A stretch of 59,775 bases of DNA from Dawidia soli (GTDB lineage Bacteria > Bacteroidota > Bacteroidia > Cytophagales > Cyclobacteriaceae), in contig NZ_JAHESC010000045.1 of the NCBI RefSeq assembly GCF_018598185.1, positions 1 through 59,775 of the forward strand, written 5' to 3'. The notes under the pieces are model-generated. The model was not told the origin of the DNA and searched no databases. It saw only the letters and a list, made by a program, of their open reading frames with translations. Shown here piece after piece: positions 1 to 7,777 of the stretch; within the stretch, counting starts at the first letter, position 1, and each line of letters opens with the position of its first letter. A program made the translations under genes and the position numbers.

Positions 1-557
1 ATGTATACATTGTGCTCTGGCACGTTCGGATCGCGGCCGGTGATGATGTGCAGCCCGACGACAAAATCCTGTACCGCCCCAAAGCCGAAGGCCGACCCGT
101 GGGTGCCGGTGGACATGGCGCCGACGATCGTCTGGCCGTTGCTGGCACCCGACGTTTTCAGGGCACGGCCTTTGTTCTTCAGGTATAGGTTGAGCTCGTG
201 GACCGACACCCCGCATTGTACAAAAAGAAGGTCGCGGTGGGTGCCGCCGTAGGTTTCGTCTACCATGGAGGAGGCCAATGAAAACCGCAGGTTGAGGCCC
301 TTGGTGTTATACATCCGTCCTTTGTGGCACGTGGCAATGCGTGTCCACGTCCAGCCGCCACCGAGCGCGCGCAGTGTTTTTCCCTGGTCGATGGCCTCTC
401 CTAGCTGGGCCTGGATGGCTTCCGAGGTCTTGGTATAGCACGCCAGCACGTCGTCGCCGGCGCTGTTCCACATATCATAGAGATTGTCGATCTCTTCCGT
501 AAAGGTGAGGTGGCGGTTCTCCCAGGTCTTGCTTCCGGTCTCTACTATTTTCGACAT
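1..557 (-). CDS. FAD-linked oxidase, N-terminal part (runs off window)
   Basis: Reading the minus strand from the ATG at 555-557 gives an open frame of about 185 codons that leaves the window at base 1, so only the N-terminal FAD-binding half is present. It carries the FAD_binding_4 signature: LRALGGGWTWTRIA near residue 60, then SGASNGQTIVGAMSTGTHG near residue 140, where the TGTHG stretch contacts the flavin diphosphate. The family includes D-arabinono-1,4-lactone oxidase and related sugar-alcohol/lactone oxidases, which oxidise a carbon-oxygen centre with FAD. The substrate cannot be told without the C-terminal half. It lies 19 bp downstream of the lipoprotein gene on the same strand and may be co-transcribed with it. 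Confidence 0.8.
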   Translation of the reverse strand, partial: MSKIVETGSKTWENRHLTFTEEIDNLYDMWNSAGDDVLACYTKTSEAIQAQLGEAIDQGKTLRALGGGWTWTRIATCHKGRMYNTKGLNLRFSLASSMVDETYGGTHRDLLFVQCGVSVHELNLYLKNKGRALKTSGASNGQTIVGAMSTGTHGSAFGFGAVQDFVVGLHIITGRDPNVPEHNVY

Positions 558-576
558 AGTGATCTGGGTTAGGGAT

Positions 577-954
577 TTATTCGCCAATGACGGGATCGCT
601 GCCGGGCTGGCACGGCTTGGCACATTGCCATTCTACCTTCATCGGGCTCCAGATCCCAAGCGTGACCACGGTAATGACGGAATAACCAAAATTGGTGGTC
701 ATACGCACCGTGTGAAGGCCCACCGGGGGATCGGGCGCCGCACAGTTGGGCGGGTTCAGGCCATTTCGAGGTTTGATCGCCAACCCCCAAAAGAGATTGT
801 GCATCGTGGCCGACTTCGTTTCGGTCGACGCGCTATTTTTGGAAGTGATCGTGTAATGGTAACACGACTGAAGGGCCGACATCATCGCAAGTAATAACAC
901 GATCTTGCAGACATTCGGTCGAAGGGTTCCGGGGTGGGAAGATTTTGTTAGCAT
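577..954 (-). CDS. Bor/Iss-like small lipoprotein
   Basis: 125 residues from the ATG at 952-954; an upstream in-frame ATG at 994-996 would put extra residues before the signal peptide and lies close to the hairpin. A lipoprotein signal is clear: hydrophobic KIVLLLAMMSALQSC with the lipobox cysteine at about residue 31. The C-terminal half (GLHTVRMTTNFGYSVITVV, TLGIWSPMKVEWQC) matches the pattern of the Bor family, small outer-membrane lipoproteins best known from phage lambda and serum-resistance plasmids. In Bacteroidota such genes are chromosomal and of unknown role. Family assignment is from the TLGI-(Y/W)-(T/S)-P motif and the closing cysteine only. Confidence 0.6.
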   Translation of the reverse strand: MLTKSSHPGTLRPNVCKIVLLLAMMSALQSCYHYTITSKNSASTETKSATMHNLFWGLAIKPRNGLNPPNCAAPDPPVGLHTVRMTTNFGYSVITVVTLGIWSPMKVEWQCAKPCQPGSDPVIGE

Positions 955-980
955 GGTATAAACGATTAAGTGGAGACAAA

Positions 981-1024
981 TAAAAAAGCCCATCATTCTA
1001 CCACGATGGCAGCACGATGGGCTT
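981..1024 (-). terminator. Intrinsic terminator, minus strand
   Basis: A 9-bp perfect stem (986-994 with 1016-1024) is followed on the minus strand by six U. It lies upstream, not downstream, of the Bor-like gene on the same strand, so it must end a transcript that starts in 1025-1300. Confidence 0.7.
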
Positions 1025-1085
1025 GTATATCAAATGTAACTAGGCGGTCTGCGTTTTACAAACCTTCAGGCTCAGGATTATTCCC

Positions 1086-1157
1086 CTATTTTAACTGTCC
1101 ATCTCCGCTTCGTACCAGGAACTCCGGCAGGTATTCATTCCGCGCGGGAAGCCCCAT
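1086..1157 (-). other. Possible 23-residue small ORF ahead of a terminator
   Basis: On the minus strand an ATG at 1155-1157 opens 23 codons (starts MGLPARNEYLPEF) ending at TAG 1086-1088; the same frame stays open about 15 codons further upstream without another ATG. The composition looks protein-like and the frame ends about 60 bp before an intrinsic terminator, which is the only reason to list it. It may instead be part of a small non-coding RNA or a remnant of a decayed gene. No family is recognised. Confidence 0.2.
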
Positions 1158-1304
1158 CTTTATGTATTTCGGTGAAATAAGAGGCTCGTGTGCCCGATAT
1201 CAGCACGAATGGCGCTATATTTATTTACCAACCGGGATCCCTTCCACCCGATTCCGGAAGGACACTGTTTGTTAGTTATTCATCCACTTTAATCCCTTTG
1301 CGTT

Positions 1305-2384
1305 ATGAGAAACATTTCAATCTTCTTCTTCCTGTTCGTTTTTGCACTCCTTTCTTCTTGTACTGAACAAGAAAGCACGGTGCGTAAACCCGAGGCGGTG
1401 CAGGTTTCTGTCAATGCCGGCAAGATGACCTTGCCGGAGGAGTCTTATTTTGTAATCACTGTTCGTGATGATGCCGGTAATCCTGTACTGACCGATCACA
1501 TGATGACGGCCGAGACGCCGCTGAATCTGCCGGAGGGTCATTACACGATCAGTGATCTTGCCGTTGTGAATGAAGGCGAGGTCCTGATGGCAGCGCCAAA
1601 GCGCGGCTCGCGTCTTGCACAATCCGTACAGGATGCCCTTGGCTATGAGTTTGATGTAAAATCCGGTATCGCTGCCGCGCTGACGATCGATGTCCTGGAA
1701 GCAGCCTCCCAAAACGTGGCCGACTTTGGCTACACCAGCCTGAAGCCCCCGTTCTTCGCATTCACCATGCGCACCCGGTTAGTCGAATTCTTTGATTTCT
1801 CGCTCGTGGGCACGGGGTTGATCAACGTCTATTGGGGCGACGGAACTGTCGAGCAACATGATCTTGCCACCACGGCCAACTTCCTGACACACAATTATGC
1901 CTTCCCCGGCGTATACATTATTACGGTGACCGGCGCCGTTAATCAGATCACCGACTTTTATTCATTTTACGGAAACGGGCCTATCTCGAGCATTAACTTT
2001 TCTAATACGATCTCCCTGCGCGATGTACGGCTTGGCCTTACGGATGGTCCGGCGCGCATCAATCTTACAAAGTGTCCGAACCTCGAGAATGTAAATATTG
2101 CCGGGATCAGTCAACTGGCTACGCTGCTATTGCCGATGTCACACCATATCAATTTTATCAGCATCAGTGGACCCAATGCGTTAAATACCTCTGACATTGG
2201 CGCCATAACGCACAACATCTACGCAAATGCCGTGGCCAATAACATTACCGACGGGTACTTTACTTACCTGAACAACTGGGCGGACCTGAACTCCGGACCA
2301 CTCGGTCCGCCGTCGGCGGCCGCTACCGCCAAGCTTACGGATCTGCAGGATACGTACGGCTGGACCCTTTATCCGACACCTTAG
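1305..2384 (+). CDS. Secreted lipoprotein with PKD-like segment
   Basis: 359 residues. The N-terminus is a lipoprotein signal peptide (FFFLFVFALLSSC, lipobox cysteine at residue 19), so the protein should be anchored in the outer or inner membrane. Around residues 165-205 there is a PKD-type pattern, INVYWGDGTVEQHD followed by HNYAFPGVYIITVTG, a fold used in extracellular adhesion and carbohydrate contacts. The remaining C-terminal part resembles Bacteroidota lipoproteins with leucine-rich-like short repeats (NLTKCPNLENVNI). It has no catalytic motif. Function unknown; a surface binding role is an inference from the PKD-like part. Confidence 0.75.
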   Translation: MRNISIFFFLFVFALLSSCTEQESTVRKPEAVQVSVNAGKMTLPEESYFVITVRDDAGNPVLTDHMMTAETPLNLPEGHYTISDLAVVNEGEVLMAAPKRGSRLAQSVQDALGYEFDVKSGIAAALTIDVLEAASQNVADFGYTSLKPPFFAFTMRTRLVEFFDFSLVGTGLINVYWGDGTVEQHDLATTANFLTHNYAFPGVYIITVTGAVNQITDFYSFYGNGPISSINFSNTISLRDVRLGLTDGPARINLTKCPNLENVNIAGISQLATLLLPMSHHINFISISGPNALNTSDIGAITHNIYANAVANNITDGYFTYLNNWADLNSGPLGPPSAAATAKLTDLQDTYGWTLYPTP

Positions 2385-2415
2385 CATCGTTATCTACCCG
2401 GGGGTGGAAGCGGGA

Positions 2416-2452
2416 AAGCTCATCGAAGATGTTTTGCATCTGCGATGAGCTT
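2416..2452 (+). terminator. Hairpin after the PKD lipoprotein gene
   Basis: A 10-bp perfect stem (2416-2425 with 2443-2452) extended by 5 further pairs around a short loop. There is no U-run after it, so it may be a weak or factor-dependent terminator, or a stabilising 3' end. Confidence 0.45.
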
Positions 2453-2554
2453 CTATCAGGTGAACCCCTGCTGATTAATAGTCACCAAAAAGGGCACAGG
2501 CATCATTTTTTAATGCCAGACCCTTACTTTGGTGATATCATCAATTCAATGCCT

Positions 2555-3067
2555 ATGAAAACGATCATCATCCTTTACTGCTTTGTGATTTCCGCTTTTG
2601 CCGTTTCCGCACAGGTGAAACTGAAGGCCGGCGACAAAGCGCCCGATTTTTCTGGCAAGGACCAGGACGGAAAACAGGTGAGCCTTCAACAATACAAGGG
2701 CAAAAAAGTGATCCTCTACTTCTATCCCAAAGACAATACCCCGGGCTGCACGGCGGAAGCCTGTAACCTGCGCGACAACAAAGAGCTGCTGGCGAAAGAA
2801 GGTTATGAAGTGCTCGGTGTGAGCTCAGACGATCAAACCTCACACAAGGACTTTCAGGCAAAATACTCGTTGCCCTTTCCCCTGATTGCCGATACCGACA
2901 AGTCCATCCACCAGAAGTACGGTGTGTGGGTTGAAAAAGAGCGGGACGGAAAGAAAGTATGGGGCACCGCGCGCACCACGTTTCTCATTGACGAGAATGG
3001 CACGATCACCGAGGTGATCGACAAAGTAGAAACAAAAGATCATGCTTCGCGGATCTTAAAGCTCTGA
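2555..3067 (+). CDS. Exported peroxiredoxin, Bcp/PrxQ type
   Basis: About 170 residues from the ATG at 2555 (an ATG two codons upstream is equally possible; the far upstream starts would precede the signal peptide). Bcp-type peroxiredoxins reduce hydroperoxides with a peroxidatic cysteine. Here FYPKDNTPGCTAEACNLRD shows the peroxidatic Cys and a second Cys five residues later, the spacing of atypical 2-Cys Bcp enzymes. The N-terminus is a cleavable signal peptide (ILYCFVISAFAVSAQ), so the enzyme should act in the periplasm. Its own reductant is not visible nearby. The DUF6152-like gene follows by 21 bp. Confidence 0.9.
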   Translation: MKTIIILYCFVISAFAVSAQVKLKAGDKAPDFSGKDQDGKQVSLQQYKGKKVILYFYPKDNTPGCTAEACNLRDNKELLAKEGYEVLGVSSDDQTSHKDFQAKYSLPFPLIADTDKSIHQKYGVWVEKERDGKKVWGTARTTFLIDENGTITEVIDKVETKDHASRILKL

Positions 3068-3088
3068 TCCATTTAACCCACAAAATGT

Positions 3089-3463
3089 ATGGTACGCTAT
3101 TGTTCAACACAAATGTTCAAAGGGTCGGTGCTGCTGTTCGCGGCACTGGTTTGTTTATCGTTCACGGTTGTGCTGCATCACGGTTGGGCCAACTACGACC
3201 AGACAAAAACGTTGAACTTTACGGGGGAGATCCTCGAATCCAGTTATGAGAATCCTCACGGCATGTTGAAGCTACAGGTGGATGACAAGGTATGGAACGT
3301 GGTTCTGGCGCCGCCGAGTCGCATGGATTCCCGCGGCCTGAAAAGCGACGCGCTGGTAAAAGGCACCAAAGCAACCGTTGTAGGGTATCCACACAAAAAA
3401 GTAAAAGACGAAATGCGGGCGGAGCGGATCACGATCTCCGGCAAGACCACGGAACTGCGATAG
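3089..3463 (+). CDS. DUF6152-like exported protein
   Basis: Up to 124 residues; the likely start is either ATG 3089 or the ATG at 3113, which begins directly at the signal sequence (MFKGSVLLFAALVCLS). After the signal come HHGWANYDQ and FTGEILESSYENPHG, then VLAPPSRMDSRGL, a pattern I associate with the DUF6152 family of small periplasmic proteins. The molecular role is unknown. It ends 2 bp before the start of the small membrane protein, so the two are probably translationally coupled and act together. Confidence 0.65.
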   Translation: MVRYCSTQMFKGSVLLFAALVCLSFTVVLHHGWANYDQTKTLNFTGEILESSYENPHGMLKLQVDDKVWNVVLAPPSRMDSRGLKSDALVKGTKATVVGYPHKKVKDEMRAERITISGKTTELR

Positions 3464-3465
3464 GA

Positions 3466-3939
3466 ATGCCTGCCGATGTGTTCGAATGGCTGGAGGCGTC
3501 GCAGCTCGCGGTGTTTATCCGCCAGTCGCCGCTGCTGTTTCCGGCCATCGAGGTCGTTCACATCGTCGGATTCATTTTTCTGGTGGGCAGTGCGTTTATG
3601 TTCGATCTTCGCTTACTCGGGGTCGCCGGCCGGCTCGCCGTTAAAGATGCGGCCGGGTATGTGCTTCCCTGGTCGCGCCGTAGCCTGCTGCTCGTGATCC
3701 CGTCGGGCCTGCTTTTATTCATCTCACAGGCCACGGCGCTGAGCACCAATAGCATTTTTGGAATCAAGCTTATCCTCATCCTGGCAGCTTTTACCAACGC
3801 CGCCATCTTTCACCGTTATACCCTTGCACGTTGTGAGCGATCTGTACCGACACCACCGGCGGCAAAGGCGGCCGCTATACTCTCCTTACTGCTCTGGACA
3901 GCGGTCATCACGTGCGGGAGGCTGATCGCGTATTTTTGA
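3466..3939 (+). CDS. Small four-helix membrane protein, DUF6644-like
   Basis: 157 residues from the ATG at 3466, which lies 2 bp after the stop of the preceding gene; longer frames reaching upstream overlap that gene and are rejected. Four hydrophobic segments are evident (VVHIVGFIFLVGSAFMF, LLLVIPSGLLLFIS, IKLILILAAFTNAAI, ILSLLLWTAVITCG). A conserved-looking WLEASQ start and HxxGF motif fit a DUF6644/DUF2214-type inner-membrane protein. Pairing with a DUF6152-like periplasmic protein suggests a two-component membrane module of unknown purpose. Confidence 0.65.
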   Translation: MPADVFEWLEASQLAVFIRQSPLLFPAIEVVHIVGFIFLVGSAFMFDLRLLGVAGRLAVKDAAGYVLPWSRRSLLLVIPSGLLLFISQATALSTNSIFGIKLILILAAFTNAAIFHRYTLARCERSVPTPPAAKAAAILSLLLWTAVITCGRLIAYF

Positions 3940-4106
3940 GCCATCCATTCACCACTTTTTTGTGAACGGCAATATGCTCATGTCAAAAAGCGTCGAGGCC
4001 ATTTTTTTAAGTGAAAATTAATCGCCCTTTAAGGGGGTGCACGTTATTTTGAACATCGTATACAAGCACCGTTAGATTTTCACACTATCAAATTACACCA
4101 ACAATC

Positions 4107-5348
4107 ATGATCAAAAAACAAATTATAATCTGCCTCCTGTTTGCCGCAAACATCGGGTATGCCCAGAACCTGGTAAGTGTAAAAAGTTTTGGAGTAGCAC
4201 CGGGCAACCCGGCCGAGGTTAACAAGGCGAATTTGCAAAAAGCAATCGACTGGGCCTCTACGGTGGGTGCAGCCATTTTCATTGAGCCTACGGATGAGCC
4301 TTATCCCATCGCCGGCGGGATCATCCTGAAGCGGAATGCATCGCTTGTCGGTGTCAACGGACCGACCCCACGAGGCACCGTTCATGCTTCCAAAAAACAG
4401 CCGGTGGGCAGTGTGTTTAAGATCACCGACCGGAAGCAAGCCTTCATTACGGTAGAATCCAGTACACAGATAAAGGGCATTCAGTTCTGGTATCCGGAAC
4501 AGACCATCCATAAGCCGGACTCCATTATCCCGTACCCTCCCACGATACAGGTGTCACAAACCAGCAATACACAGGGTGTCTATTTGTCGTGCCTCACGTT
4601 CTACGGCGAATATCTAGCGATGGACTTCAACGCGCCAAAGCGATTTCCCTGTGAGCTTATGACGTTTGAGCATTGTTATGGTTATCCCTTAAGCGGAGAG
4701 TTCATTCGCATCGACTATTGCTATGATGTGCCCAGGATCCTGCATTGTCACATCAACCCGTCCATTCAACGTTTTATACGGGGTGGATTTAGCCGGGGCG
4801 TTGTAGACGCCGTCATCGCCAAAAAGACCTTCGCTTATGTTATCAACCATACCGACAATGCCCAGCTGATGGACCTGTTCACGTTCGGTACGTTCGGTGG
4901 CATCCTCCTGGGAGATGAAACCTATGGGCAATTGACCAACTTCAATTTTGACTGCGTCTCCATTGGTATTCATAAAAAGGGATCGAATACAAAGAACAGG
5001 AACTGGCAAATAGCCCAGGGGTCTATTATTGCCAACTGTGGAAACAGCGTACGGGATGTTCATCCGATCATGATCGAAGGGCAGGGTCACACGGCGATCA
5101 CCAACGTGGAAGCATTCTCGGGTGGCAACGGTGCTTTAACCACTGTGCCGGAGAATAAATCGTGGGATTATATGCTGGTGAAGGGCGACCAAAAATTGAC
5201 GGTGAGCCTGTTCGGCAGCCGCATGCGTAACTATGTGTCGGATCAGCCGTTCACGATCGAAAATAAACAGGCGATCATTCAAGCGGTGGCGTGCGTGGAT
5301 AAGGACGAGAAAAAGTATGAGGCGACCCTGGAAAGCCGGAAGCCATAG
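4107..5348 (+). CDS. Secreted right-handed beta-helix protein (pectate-lyase-like fold)
   Basis: 413 residues with a signal peptide (IIICLLFAANIGYAQ). The opening VSVKSFGVAPGNPAEVNKANLQKAI is typical of the pectate lyase superfamily domain 3, in which the N-terminal cap precedes a parallel beta-helix. Repeating short strands with Asn/Gly turns follow throughout. Such proteins include polysaccharide lyases, glycoside hydrolases of the GH28 type and phage tail spikes, but I see no GH28 catalytic Asp set, so substrate and activity are open. The gene stands alone, with a terminator after it at 5456-5488. Confidence 0.7.
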   Translation: MIKKQIIICLLFAANIGYAQNLVSVKSFGVAPGNPAEVNKANLQKAIDWASTVGAAIFIEPTDEPYPIAGGIILKRNASLVGVNGPTPRGTVHASKKQPVGSVFKITDRKQAFITVESSTQIKGIQFWYPEQTIHKPDSIIPYPPTIQVSQTSNTQGVYLSCLTFYGEYLAMDFNAPKRFPCELMTFEHCYGYPLSGEFIRIDYCYDVPRILHCHINPSIQRFIRGGFSRGVVDAVIAKKTFAYVINHTDNAQLMDLFTFGTFGGILLGDETYGQLTNFNFDCVSIGIHKKGSNTKNRNWQIAQGSIIANCGNSVRDVHPIMIEGQGHTAITNVEAFSGGNGALTTVPENKSWDYMLVKGDQKLTVSLFGSRMRNYVSDQPFTIENKQAIIQAVACVDKDEKKYEATLESRKP

Positions 5349-5455
5349 GATGCGGGTATCTTCGCCGGGGACTGCCACTCGCCCGTAGCCAATCCGTTCG
5401 CTCGTGGCTCACGAACAGCACCTTCGCGTACCAGGGGCGTTCAGTAAATCCCTGC

Positions 5456-5488
5456 AAAAAGCCCTGTGATATTTCACCGGGCTTTTTT
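5456..5488 (+). terminator. Intrinsic terminator
   Basis: Stem GCCC-T-GTGA, loop TATT, TCAC-C-GGGC, flanked by five A on the left and six T on the right. It separates the beta-helix gene from the lipid operon that starts 15 bp later. Confidence 0.85.
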
Positions 5489-5503
5489 GTAACTTTCCAT
5501 CCT

Positions 5504-6148
5504 ATGAAACCTGACCTGAACAGTAGGCGCCCGATCGCATCCCGCGATGCGGGCTGGGCTAAACACGCTGCTGCCTTTCTCGCCAAACAAGGATTATCTC
5601 CCAATTTTATTTCTGTCCTCAGCATCGTCTTTGCGATGGTCTCCCTGATTGCATTTTACCTGGATCATCTCGAACGCGGGCTTCATGTCGTGAATATGGT
5701 CCTGGCGATTGCCGGTATTCAGGGCAGGCTGGTCATGAACCTGCTCGACGGCATGGTGGCCGTGGAGCACAATAAAAAATCACCGGTAGGCGGTATTTTC
5801 AATGAAGTGCCGGACCGGATAACCGACACGTTGATCCTCTTCGGCGTTGGCCTCCTGGCCAAGAACATGCCCTATGGCATGGACCTGGCCTATTGGGCGA
5901 TCGCGCTTTCGATCGCTACTGCCTACATTCGTACGCTGGGCGCATCGCTGCACTGCGGCCACTTTTTTATCGGCCCCATGGCCAAGCAACATCGCATGGC
6001 GCTGATCACCCTGGGCTGCGTTGCCTGCATCTGGTATACTCCTGTATTTTATTACCTGCTGATCGTCATGAATGTGGGGCTGGTCATTACGTGCTATCGC
6101 AGACTGGCAAAGATCTATGTTCACCTGCAGAAAAACCCTGTTCAATAA
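5504..6148 (+). CDS. CDP-alcohol phosphatidyltransferase with variant active-site motif
   Basis: 214 residues, polytopic membrane protein. The family transfers a phosphatidyl group from CDP-diacylglycerol to an alcohol through a motif DxxDGxxAR(8x)GxxxDxxxD. Here residues near 77-103 read NLLDGMVAV, then eight residues, G, GIF, NEVPD. The motif spacing is exact, but the first and third aspartates are Asn and the arginine is Val. Variants with NE.GD in the second half exist, as far as I recall, in the YnbA/YnjF-like branch. First gene of a three-gene operon with a CdsA-like enzyme (14 bp gap) and a PlsC-like acyltransferase, resembling E. coli ynbA-ynbB. Product lipid unknown. Confidence 0.8.
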   Translation: MKPDLNSRRPIASRDAGWAKHAAAFLAKQGLSPNFISVLSIVFAMVSLIAFYLDHLERGLHVVNMVLAIAGIQGRLVMNLLDGMVAVEHNKKSPVGGIFNEVPDRITDTLILFGVGLLAKNMPYGMDLAYWAIALSIATAYIRTLGASLHCGHFFIGPMAKQHRMALITLGCVACIWYTPVFYYLLIVMNVGLVITCYRRLAKIYVHLQKNPVQ

Positions 6149-6162
6149 CGCCTCTCCACCGC

Positions 6163-7116
6163 ATGGAAAAGATCCTTCGCTTTGATTTTATTGAAAATAA
6201 AGATCTGCTGACGGTCGTCATCATCATCTTCAGCATCCTGATATTTGCCACGCTGCTCTTCTTTGTCATCGGCAAGCTCAAGCCCCAGGCAAAGCTGGAT
6301 GAGCTGAAGGCCAGAACCAAGTCGTGGTGGATCATGGCCGCGCTCGTGCTGGGTGCGACATTGATCAACAGCACGATCTCGTATATCGCCATTGCCCTCT
6401 TGTCATTCGTGGCATTCCGGGAACTATACTCCGTGCTCGGCTTCCGGGACTCCGACCGCCGCGCTATTTTCTGGGCGTACGTCTCCATCCCGATACAGTA
6501 CTATCTCGCATACATCGAATGGTACGGCGCGTTTATCATATTCATCCCGATCGTGATGTTCCTCTTCCTTCCGCTTCGCATGGTACTGAAAGGAAACACG
6601 GTGGGCATCATTAAGTCCATGTCGTCCCTGCAATGGATCCTCATGCTTACGGTATTTGGACTCAGTCATATGGCATATCTCCTGTCGCTACCGGATGTCG
6701 ATGGGTTTAGCAGTGGCGGCAGAGGGTTACTTCTGTTCCTGGTATTTTTGACGGAGATCAACGACGTGATGCAGTTCACCTGGGGCAAATTGTTTGGGGA
6801 ACATAAGATCGTTCCTAAAGTAAGTCCTAACAAAACCTGGGAAGGCTTTGTGGGCGGGATCATCAGTACTACGATCATTGGTTACTTCCTTGGATTTTTA
6901 ACTCCGCTGACCGATCTGCAGGTTGTATTCGTCAGTTTCATCCTTGCCGTCTCTGGTTTTTGTGGTGATATCGTGATGTCGTCGGTCAAAAGGGATATCG
7001 GTGTCAAAGATATGGGCACTTCCATTCCCGGCCATGGCGGGATCCTCGACCGGATCGATTCCCTGGCGTATACGGCCCCCGCTTTCTTCCATCTTGTGTA
7101 TTATATCGCCTATTAG
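6163..7116 (+). CDS. Phosphatidate cytidylyltransferase, CdsA/YnbB-like
   Basis: 317 residues from the ATG at 6163; the longer upstream frame runs inside the preceding gene and is rejected. The enzyme makes CDP-diacylglycerol from phosphatidate and CTP. The C-terminal signature is complete: SSVKRDIGVKDMG followed by IPGHGGILDRIDS. About eight membrane segments precede it. Location between a CDP-alcohol phosphotransferase and an acyltransferase suggests a second, dedicated CDP-DAG supply, as proposed for the CdsA paralogue YnbB of E. coli, rather than the housekeeping cdsA. That specialisation is an inference. Confidence 0.9.
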   Translation: MEKILRFDFIENKDLLTVVIIIFSILIFATLLFFVIGKLKPQAKLDELKARTKSWWIMAALVLGATLINSTISYIAIALLSFVAFRELYSVLGFRDSDRRAIFWAYVSIPIQYYLAYIEWYGAFIIFIPIVMFLFLPLRMVLKGNTVGIIKSMSSLQWILMLTVFGLSHMAYLLSLPDVDGFSSGGRGLLLFLVFLTEINDVMQFTWGKLFGEHKIVPKVSPNKTWEGFVGGIISTTIIGYFLGFLTPLTDLQVVFVSFILAVSGFCGDIVMSSVKRDIGVKDMGTSIPGHGGILDRIDSLAYTAPAFFHLVYYIAY

Positions 7117-7752
7117 ATGCAAAAGCTGGTCCTGCAACTTGTCTATAGTGTGGTCGTCAAAGCGTTTCTCCGGATCATCGTCGGAGTAAAATTTGATAAT
7201 GGAAAATTTCTACTGAACGAAAAACAATTCATCATCATTGCCAACCACAACAGTCATCTGGATACGATGACGATCCTGGCATCACTTCCCCGAAAGCTGG
7301 TTCACAAGGTAAAACCTGTGGCCGCGGCCGATCACTTTGGCAAGACAAAGCTCAAGGAGAAGCTCAGCAACTATTTTGTGAACACATTGCTGATCCAGCG
7401 TAAGCGTGATAAAGAAAATCCAGCCAACGATCCCATCCATAGGATGATCCATGCGCTCGATAATGGATATTCGTTGATCCTGTTTCCGGAGGGAACACGG
7501 GGCGCGCCCGAAGTTCAGCAACCTTTAAAGCCCGGCGTCGCACTGGTGCTGCTACAGCGCCCGCATATAAAATATGTACCGGCATTTATGACCGGGATGG
7601 GAAAGGCCATGCCGAAAGAAGACAGCCTCATTGTGCCGTTCAATTGCCGGCTGATATACGGAACACCGCAGTTGATCTCGGACACGGAAGTAGAGCCGAT
7701 CCTGAACAGAATGCAGCAGGATCTTACTGTGCTCCAGGGGAAACTGGCTTAG
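7117..7752 (+). CDS. 1-acyl-glycerol-3-phosphate acyltransferase-like (PlsC family)
   Basis: 211 residues; the ATG follows the TAG stop of the CdsA-like gene with no gap, so translation is coupled. The family acylates lysophosphatidic acid or related alcohols with acyl-ACP or acyl-CoA at the inner membrane. The catalytic HX4D box is NHNSHLD near residue 46, and the substrate-binding box is FPEGTRG near residue 126. It completes a short phospholipid operon: acyltransferase, CDP-DAG synthase and head-group transferase encoded together could make one lipid class from start to end. Confidence 0.87.
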   Translation: MQKLVLQLVYSVVVKAFLRIIVGVKFDNGKFLLNEKQFIIIANHNSHLDTMTILASLPRKLVHKVKPVAAADHFGKTKLKEKLSNYFVNTLLIQRKRDKENPANDPIHRMIHALDNGYSLILFPEGTRGAPEVQQPLKPGVALVLLQRPHIKYVPAFMTGMGKAMPKEDSLIVPFNCRLIYGTPQLISDTEVEPILNRMQQDLTVLQGKLA

Positions 7753-7777
7753 TATGGATGGGTTGATTGACGTACTA

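Larger units (their letters stand above)
958..1304. other. Intergenic region with a minus-strand terminator and a possible tiny gene
   Basis: Stretch of about 350 bp between two divergent lipoprotein genes. It holds an intrinsic terminator pointing leftward (981-1024) and, upstream of it on the same strand, a short protein-like reading frame (1086-1157). The plus-strand reading frame here has no recognisable features and is judged non-coding. No clear TAnnTTTG promoter was found. Confidence 0.5.

Noticed and set aside
970-1275. Plus-strand frame between the two lipoprotein genes
   Set aside because: Starts inside the terminator hairpin and has no protein-like features.
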